From the NCBI GenBank assembly GCA_036655915.1, contig JAVVPE010000001.1, positions 1-64,000 on the forward strand: DNA of 64,000 bases. Direction: 5' to 3'. Under the pieces are notes generated by a model that saw nothing but the letters and a program-made list of their open reading frames with translations, had not been told where the DNA came from and made no database searches. Positions 60,008-64,000 of the stretch are shown here, piece by piece. This stretch comes from JAVWGW01 sp036655915. Its GTDB lineage: Bacteria; Actinomycetota; Coriobacteriia; Coriobacteriales; Eggerthellaceae. Position 1 is the stretch's first letter, and the number at the start of each line of letters is the position of its first letter. Both the position numbers and the translations under genes were made by a program.

Positions 60008-62674
60008 GTGCTTGAGCTAAAAACCATCAAGAAGGATTATGTGAGCGGCGACGAAACCGTTCAGGCGCTTAAGGGAATCGACCTGCAGTTTCGTGAAAGC
60101 GAATTCGTGGCGGTGCTGGGGCCTTCCGGCTGCGGCAAAACCACCCTGCTCAATATTATCGGCGGCTTGGATGCCTACACCAGCGGCGATTTGGTTATCA
60201 ACGGCACATCCACCACGCAGTATAAAGACAAAGATTGGGATGCCTACCGCAACCACAGTGTCGGCTTCGTTTTCCAAAGCTACAACCTGATTCCGCACCA
60301 AAGCGTGCTTTCCAATGTGGAACTGGCGCTGACGCTTTCGGGCGTGTCTTCGGAAGAACGCAAAGCGCGCGCGGCCAAGGCGCTTGAAGCGGTGGGCTTG
60401 GGTGATCAGCTGCACAAAAAGCCCAACCAGATGAGTGGCGGGCAGATGCAGCGCGTGGCCATTGCACGCGCGCTGGTTAACGACCCCGACATCATTTTGG
60501 CCGATGAGCCTACGGGCGCACTGGATACGCACACATCCACCCAGATTATGGAAATCTTGAAAGAAGTGGCCAAAGACCGCTTGGTCATCATGGTTACGCA
60601 CAATCCTGAACTGGCCGAACAGTATGCCACGCGCATTATTTACCTGCTGGATGGCGAAACGCAGGGCGATTCTTGCCCCTTTGAAGCCAGCGAAGTTGAG
60701 GTGTCGGCTGCGCGTGCATCGTATGCGGGGCGCATCAAGAAAACGTCGATGAGTTTGCTGACGGCCTTTTCCCTTTCACTCAATAATTTGATGACGAAAA
60801 AAGGCCGCACGCTTTTGACCGCCTTTGCGGGCAGTATCGGCATCATTGGCATCGCGCTTATCCTTTCACTTTCTTCCGGTGCGCAGGATTACATCAACAA
60901 AACCGAAGAAAGTACGCTTTCCAATTACCCCTTAACCATCCAATCCACTTCGGTTGATTCGTCCACCATGATGTCGACGATGATGGGAATGAACGGCAGC
61001 GGCGAAGCGCGCGAAGATGCGACGTCCATCGAAAGCAACAACATTATTTCGGGTATGGTTTCCTCCATTGCCAACGACGCGAACCAAAACGATATGGCGG
61101 ATATTAAGAAGTGGCTTGAAACAAACCCGAACGACATTGAAAGTTTCACCAACGATATACAGTACAACTACAAAACGACGCTGAATATTTTCAACGCCGA
61201 TACCAAAGAAGGCGTGCACCAGGTTAATCCGGCCACGGTCATGGATGCCATCGGATTTTCGACGGGTGGTGAAAGCGGTTCTGCTCAATCGGAAATGATG
61301 GCATCGATGGGCAGCAGCTACGATGTGTGGGTGCAGATGCTTGACAACAAAGAACTGGTGAGCAGGGAATACCCTGTTGTTAAAGGGCACCTGCCGGAAA
61401 ATTATGACGAAGTTGTTGTGGTGCTTGATGCCAATGGGCGTATTTCCGATTACACGTTGTACGCGCTGGGCTTAAAGGATGAGGCCGAGCTTAAAGACAT
61501 GATGGATGGCGTTATGCGCGGCGAAAAAATCAAGGATTCTGCGCCGGAAGAATATTCCTACGACGATGTGTTGGGCTTGGAATTTAAGATGCTTCCCACG
61601 ACGGCCTTCTATGAAAAAACAGGTGGCATTTGGGAAGATAAATCCGAAGATGAAGCCTTCATGAAGCAGGCGGTGGCCAAGGGCACAACCGTGAAAGTGG
61701 TTGGCGTTGTGCAGGCCAGCGATGAAGCAGCAGGGTCGGCAAGCACCTGGGGCTACGTTATGTATCCCAGCGAATTGATGACGCACTTGATTGGGCAGGT
61801 TGCCGATGCCCCCATCGTGGCCGATCAGAAGACGGACAAGAATACCGATGTGTTTACTGGCGTGCCGTTTATGACCGAAGATAAAAATGCCACACTCAGC
61901 CTGCAAGACATCACCGACTATATGGCCAAACTGCCCGCTGACCAGGCGGCCAGTATGCAGGCCTACATGGCGCAGATGAAAGCTGCGGGCATGAGTGAGG
62001 CTCAGATTGTGGAAACTTTCCAAAAGCAAATGCGCGCACAGGCCGACAATGCCACCTATGACGGCAACTTGAAAAAGTTGGGCGTAGCTGATTTGGCGGT
62101 GCCGGCCACCATCAACATCTACCCCACCGACTTTAAAGCTAAAGAAAACATCGACACGATTATCAAAGATCACAACAAGGCCGTGCAGGATGCGGGCGAT
62201 GAAGATAAGGTGGTGCACTATTCCGATATCGTGGGCACCATGATGTCGTCGGTTACCAACATCATCAATTCCATCAGCTATATTCTGATTGCCTTTGTGG
62301 CTATTTCACTGGTGGTTTCTTCGATCATGATTGGCATTATCACCTACATCAGCGTGCTGGAACGCACAAAGGAAATTGGTATTTTGCGTTCGATCGGCGC
62401 CAGCAAGAAAGATGTGAGCCACGTATTTAACGCCGAAACTTTCCTGATCGGCTTGGCTTCGGGCATTTTGGGCATACTGATTACCGCGCTGCTTAACATT
62501 CCGATAAATATGATTATCGAAAGCATTACCGGCATTGCGAATGTGGCTCTGCTGCCACCCGTTGCCGGGGGCATTCTGATAGCCATTTCCACCGTGTTAA
62601 CGCTGCTTGGCGGGTTGATTCCCTCGAAGATGGCCGCCAAGAAGGATCCGGTGACGGCGTTGCGCAGCGAGTAA
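60008..62674 (+). CDS. MacB-like ABC transporter, ATPase-permease fusion
   Basis: 888 residues from GTG 60008, eight bases after AAGGAG; a GTG two codons earlier is too close. The ABC domain (1-230) has Walker A GPSGCGKTT, Q-loop FQSYNLIP, signature MSGGQMQRVAIARAL, Walker B IILADEPTGALD. Then come the first membrane helix (TLLTAFAGSIGIIGIALILSL), a 430-residue extracytoplasmic domain, and three C-terminal helices with the FtsX motif (VLERTKEIGILRSIGASKKDV). It probably exports a lipid- or peptide-like substrate or works mechanically on the envelope. Confidence 0.9.
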   Translation: MLELKTIKKDYVSGDETVQALKGIDLQFRESEFVAVLGPSGCGKTTLLNIIGGLDAYTSGDLVINGTSTTQYKDKDWDAYRNHSVGFVFQSYNLIPHQSVLSNVELALTLSGVSSEERKARAAKALEAVGLGDQLHKKPNQMSGGQMQRVAIARALVNDPDIILADEPTGALDTHTSTQIMEILKEVAKDRLVIMVTHNPELAEQYATRIIYLLDGETQGDSCPFEASEVEVSAARASYAGRIKKTSMSLLTAFSLSLNNLMTKKGRTLLTAFAGSIGIIGIALILSLSSGAQDYINKTEESTLSNYPLTIQSTSVDSSTMMSTMMGMNGSGEAREDATSIESNNIISGMVSSIANDANQNDMADIKKWLETNPNDIESFTNDIQYNYKTTLNIFNADTKEGVHQVNPATVMDAIGFSTGGESGSAQSEMMASMGSSYDVWVQMLDNKELVSREYPVVKGHLPENYDEVVVVLDANGRISDYTLYALGLKDEAELKDMMDGVMRGEKIKDSAPEEYSYDDVLGLEFKMLPTTAFYEKTGGIWEDKSEDEAFMKQAVAKGTTVKVVGVVQASDEAAGSASTWGYVMYPSELMTHLIGQVADAPIVADQKTDKNTDVFTGVPFMTEDKNATLSLQDITDYMAKLPADQAASMQAYMAQMKAAGMSEAQIVETFQKQMRAQADNATYDGNLKKLGVADLAVPATINIYPTDFKAKENIDTIIKDHNKAVQDAGDEDKVVHYSDIVGTMMSSVTNIINSISYILIAFVAISLVVSSIMIGIITYISVLERTKEIGILRSIGASKKDVSHVFNAETFLIGLASGILGILITALLNIPINMIIESITGIANVALLPPVAGGILIAISTVLTLLGGLIPSKMAAKKDPVTALRSE

Positions 62675-62759
62675 TGTTTTTAACCTGACGGCGGCCTGTG
62701 GCGGCAAGCTTGCTTTCGAGCCTGTCGTTGCAGGGGTTTTGTGGGGAATTGGGGTAAGA

Positions 62760-62789
62760 TTTGATTATCCTTGCTTTAGGATAATCAAA
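62760..62789. repeat. AT-rich inverted repeat
   Basis: Twelve-bp perfect stem TTTGATTATCCT / AGGATAATCAAA with a six-base loop. Too AT-rich for a classical terminator; possibly an operator. Confidence 0.5.
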
Positions 62790-62845
62790 GGGATATTCTG
62801 TTCTTGTAATTTTAGGCACCTCCTCTTGCCTTCTTCTCGTCTTGC

Positions 62846-62872
62846 AAAAGCCACCGTCCCCCGGTGGCTTTT
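62846..62872 (+). terminator. Terminator downstream of the ABC transporter
   Basis: Eleven-bp perfect stem AAAAGCCACCG / CGGTGGCTTTT with a five-base loop. Its right half belongs to the 22-bp direct repeat shared with 63528-63549. Confidence 0.8.
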
Positions 62873-62879
62873 GTGTATT
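62858..62879 (+). repeat. 22-bp direct repeat, left of the toxin-antitoxin module
   Basis: The string CCCCCGGTGGCTTTTGTGTA plus TT is identical to 63528-63549. The pair brackets the module exactly. Confidence 0.8.
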
Positions 62880-62906
62880 GAGGCCGACCTACTTTCGTAG
62901 TATACT
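62878..62906 (+). promoter_or_regulatory. Promoter of the toxin-antitoxin operon
   Basis: TTGAGG (62878-62883), 17-bp spacer, TATACT (62901-62906). The -10 box lies within the loop of the operator palindrome. Confidence 0.7.
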
Positions 62907-62926
62907 TACGGCATACGAAAGTAGGT
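62887..62926 (+). promoter_or_regulatory. Operator palindrome of the toxin-antitoxin operon
   Basis: A 13-bp perfect inverted repeat, ACCTACTTTCGTA (62887-62899) / TACGAAAGTAGGT (62914-62926), enclosing the -10 box. The right arm reaches to five bases before the toxin ATG. This is the layout of autorepressed toxin-antitoxin promoters. Confidence 0.8.
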
Positions 62927-62931
62927 TGACC

Positions 62932-63216
62932 ATGGATAGTGAAATTGTCGTACATCCAAGAGTTTTTGAGCGACACCCCGAGATTACTGAAAAAGATGTG
63001 TTAACTGCCTGGTCTGGCTTTGTAAGGATGATTCCTCGCTTAGATCGAAATCCGAACGAATATATTGCGATTGGGTTTGATGGGGCAGGGCGTTTACTGG
63101 AAATGATTGGAAGGCGTACTGCGCAAGGCGTTGTTATTGTGTATCACGCGATGACCCCGCCGACACAGAAGGCCATGGTAGAGCTGGGGTTGGCGAAGGG
63201 AGGTCGGCATGAATAG
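62932..63216 (+). CDS. Putative toxin of a BrnT-like/undescribed type II module
   Basis: 94 residues from ATG 62932, the first ATG after the operator. VHPRVFERHPEITEKDVLTAW, then RNPNEYIAIGFDGAGRLLEMIGRR, then VVIVYHAMTPPTQKAMVELGL. The small beta-rich layout with conserved His, Glu and Arg resembles BrnT/RelE-fold ribonucleases, but I do not recognise a named subfamily. It is followed by the antitoxin with an eight-base overlap. A truncated homologue is at 420-497. Confidence 0.7.
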   Translation: MDSEIVVHPRVFERHPEITEKDVLTAWSGFVRMIPRLDRNPNEYIAIGFDGAGRLLEMIGRRTAQGVVIVYHAMTPPTQKAMVELGLAKGGRHE

Positions 63217-63490
63217 AGACGAAATGAACAAGAAGCTTGGTGTGAGCGAGCAGCAGTTAGACGCGTGGGCGCAGGAATACGACAACGACACATGGGATAG
63301 CACGCACCTTGGCAAAGTTGTTATGGGGCGCCCGTTGATGTTTGGGGTGCGCATGAAAACAGTTACCTTTAAACTGCCCGAGGAAAATATCACGGCACTC
63401 GATGCACTTGCCAACACCCGCGGAGAAAGCCGATCTGATTGTTTGCGCGCGCTTGTAAATCGCGCATTGGTAGGAGCTTCGCACTCCTAG
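63209..63490 (+). CDS. Antitoxin with VMGRPLMFG motif
   Basis: 93 residues overlapping the toxin gene by eight bases. LGVSEQQLDAWAQEY at the N-terminus, a KVVMGRPLMFGVRMKTVTFKLPEENITALDALA middle, and RSDCLRALVNRAL at the C-terminus. The strand KTVTFKLPEE followed by two helices is a ribbon-helix-helix DNA-binding unit, so it probably binds the operator at 62887. Homologous over its length to 136-417. Confidence 0.75.
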   Translation: MNRDEMNKKLGVSEQQLDAWAQEYDNDTWDSTHLGKVVMGRPLMFGVRMKTVTFKLPEENITALDALANTRGESRSDCLRALVNRALVGASHS

Positions 63491-63495
63491 CGTTT

Positions 63496-63536
63496 CACCG
63501 GGGGGATGCGGTTGATATGCAGTTGTCCCCCCGGTG
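63496..63536 (+). terminator. Terminator of the toxin-antitoxin operon
   Basis: Ten-bp GC-rich perfect stem CACCGGGGGG / CCCCCCGGTG with a 21-base loop, followed by GCTTTTG. It lies five bases past the antitoxin stop. Confidence 0.75.
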
Positions 63537-63549
63537 GCTTTTGTGTATT
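63528..63549 (+). repeat. 22-bp direct repeat, right of the toxin-antitoxin module
   Basis: Identical to 62858-62879. It runs two bases into the stop codon of the converging COG1373 ATPase gene. Confidence 0.8.
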
Positions 63550-64000
63550 AGGGGGTTTTGAGGGTGCTTAGGGCGTAGAGGGGGATGTTGGTCATCCAAT
63601 CTTGTTTGCGGTAGTTTGAAAGCGAACTGCGGATGGCGTTTGTGTTGGGGTAGGTGTTGTAGAAACTTTTTAGGCTTTTTGCCTGCAGGTTTTCTTCCGC
63701 TTTCACTTCTAGCGCGACAATTTCATTGACGCGGGAAACGACGAAGTCAAGTTCTCCCGACGAGTTTTCTGCAGACCAGTAGTAGGGGGTAAGCGCGCAA
63801 TCGCTGATGAGTTGTTGGCAGGCGTATTGCTCGGTAAGGGACCCTTTGAATTCTTCAAAAATGGCATTGCCTTCTAAAAGGGTTGTTGCATCAAGGCCGC
63901 TCATGGCGCCCAGCAACCCTACATCTAAGGCAAATAGTTTGAAAACTCCCAGGTCTTCATACGATTTAAGGGGCAAGCCTGGTTTTGTGATGCAGGGAAC
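63548..64000 (-). CDS. COG1373 ATPase (DUF4143 part), copy 3, cut by window edge
   Basis: The last 150 residues of a third family member; the frame is open at the right edge. KPGLPLKSYEDLGVFKLFALDVGLLGAM, then LTEQYACQQLI, then YYWSAENSSGELDFVV and, 13 residues on, ALEVKAEEN, ending YRKQDWMTNIPLYAL. All of these match copy 1 closely. The ATPase domain and any upstream repeat array lie outside the window. Confidence 0.85.
   Translation of the reverse strand, partial: VPCITKPGLPLKSYEDLGVFKLFALDVGLLGAMSGLDATTLLEGNAIFEEFKGSLTEQYACQQLISDCALTPYYWSAENSSGELDFVVSRVNEIVALEVKAEENLQAKSLKSFYNTYPNTNAIRSSLSNYRKQDWMTNIPLYALSTLKTP

Overview
The window is a chromosomal replication-origin region from an actinobacterium, most likely class Coriobacteriia, family Eggerthellaceae (inference). 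Support comes from the gene order gyrA-gyrB-DUF721-recF-dnaN-dnaA / rpmH-rnpA-yidD-yidC-jag-rsmG-parA-parB, from a polytopic-membrane LuxR regulator next to a Tat/lipobox fumarate-reductase-type flavoprotein (a pairing that is expanded in that family), and from moderate GC content with a strikingly AT-rich core around dnaA. I cannot name the species.

Left part (1-13.1 kb, almost all minus strand, so transcribed away from the origin). It opens with the tail of a RelE/ParE toxin and an orphan antitoxin whose toxin survives only as a stub. These are followed by a HemN-family radical SAM enzyme, purD, a COG1373 (AAA + DUF4143) ATPase, purA, a YhaN/SbcD-like nuclease pair, dnaB, and the rplI-rpsR-ssb-rpsF ribosomal/SSB operon.

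Middle left (13.4-30 kb). This accessory-rich stretch holds a second COG1373 ATPase, a NifX-like/DUF134 pair, a YhcH-family gene, the LuxR regulator with its flavoprotein, and topB. A small decayed integrated element follows, between a 35-bp repeat of the tRNA-Ser(CGA) 3' end, with a KilA-N gene and a broken S24 repressor inside. Then come tRNA-Ser(GGA), a PpiC/PrsA-type lipoprotein, typA, a J-domain membrane protein, tRNA-Ala and tRNA-Ile (not in an rRNA operon), and a bifunctional-nuclease family gene.

Origin core (30.4-46.7 kb). gyrA, gyrB, a DUF721 gene, recF, dnaN, dnaA and an unusual HATPase-HTH gene lie on the minus strand; rpmH through parB lie on the plus strand. The strand switch, several DnaA-box-like 9-mers and a duplicated 34-35-bp palindromic element put the best oriC candidate at about 40.73-41.3 kb. 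Two perfect parS sites lie at 43,570 and 44,523.

Right part (46.7-64 kb). rlmN, ddl, a DinG-type helicase/exonuclease, a coiled-coil membrane protein, a very large M28-like membrane protein with degenerate metal ligands, a DUF5679 zinc ribbon, tRNA-Gly(CCC), a HAD phosphatase, an LCP-family cell-wall enzyme and a fused ABC transporter. The window ends with an intact toxin-antitoxin pair carrying a clear palindromic operator, and the C-terminal half of a third COG1373 ATPase.

The most unusual signal is a shared upstream architecture. Both complete COG1373 ATPase genes, although diverged in protein sequence, are preceded by arrays of a TCACCT-containing motif spaced 32-33 bp apart and ending 12 bp before the start codon. 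Together with two copies of one toxin-antitoxin family (one intact, one beheaded), this points to small mobile or addictive defence-like modules around the origin.
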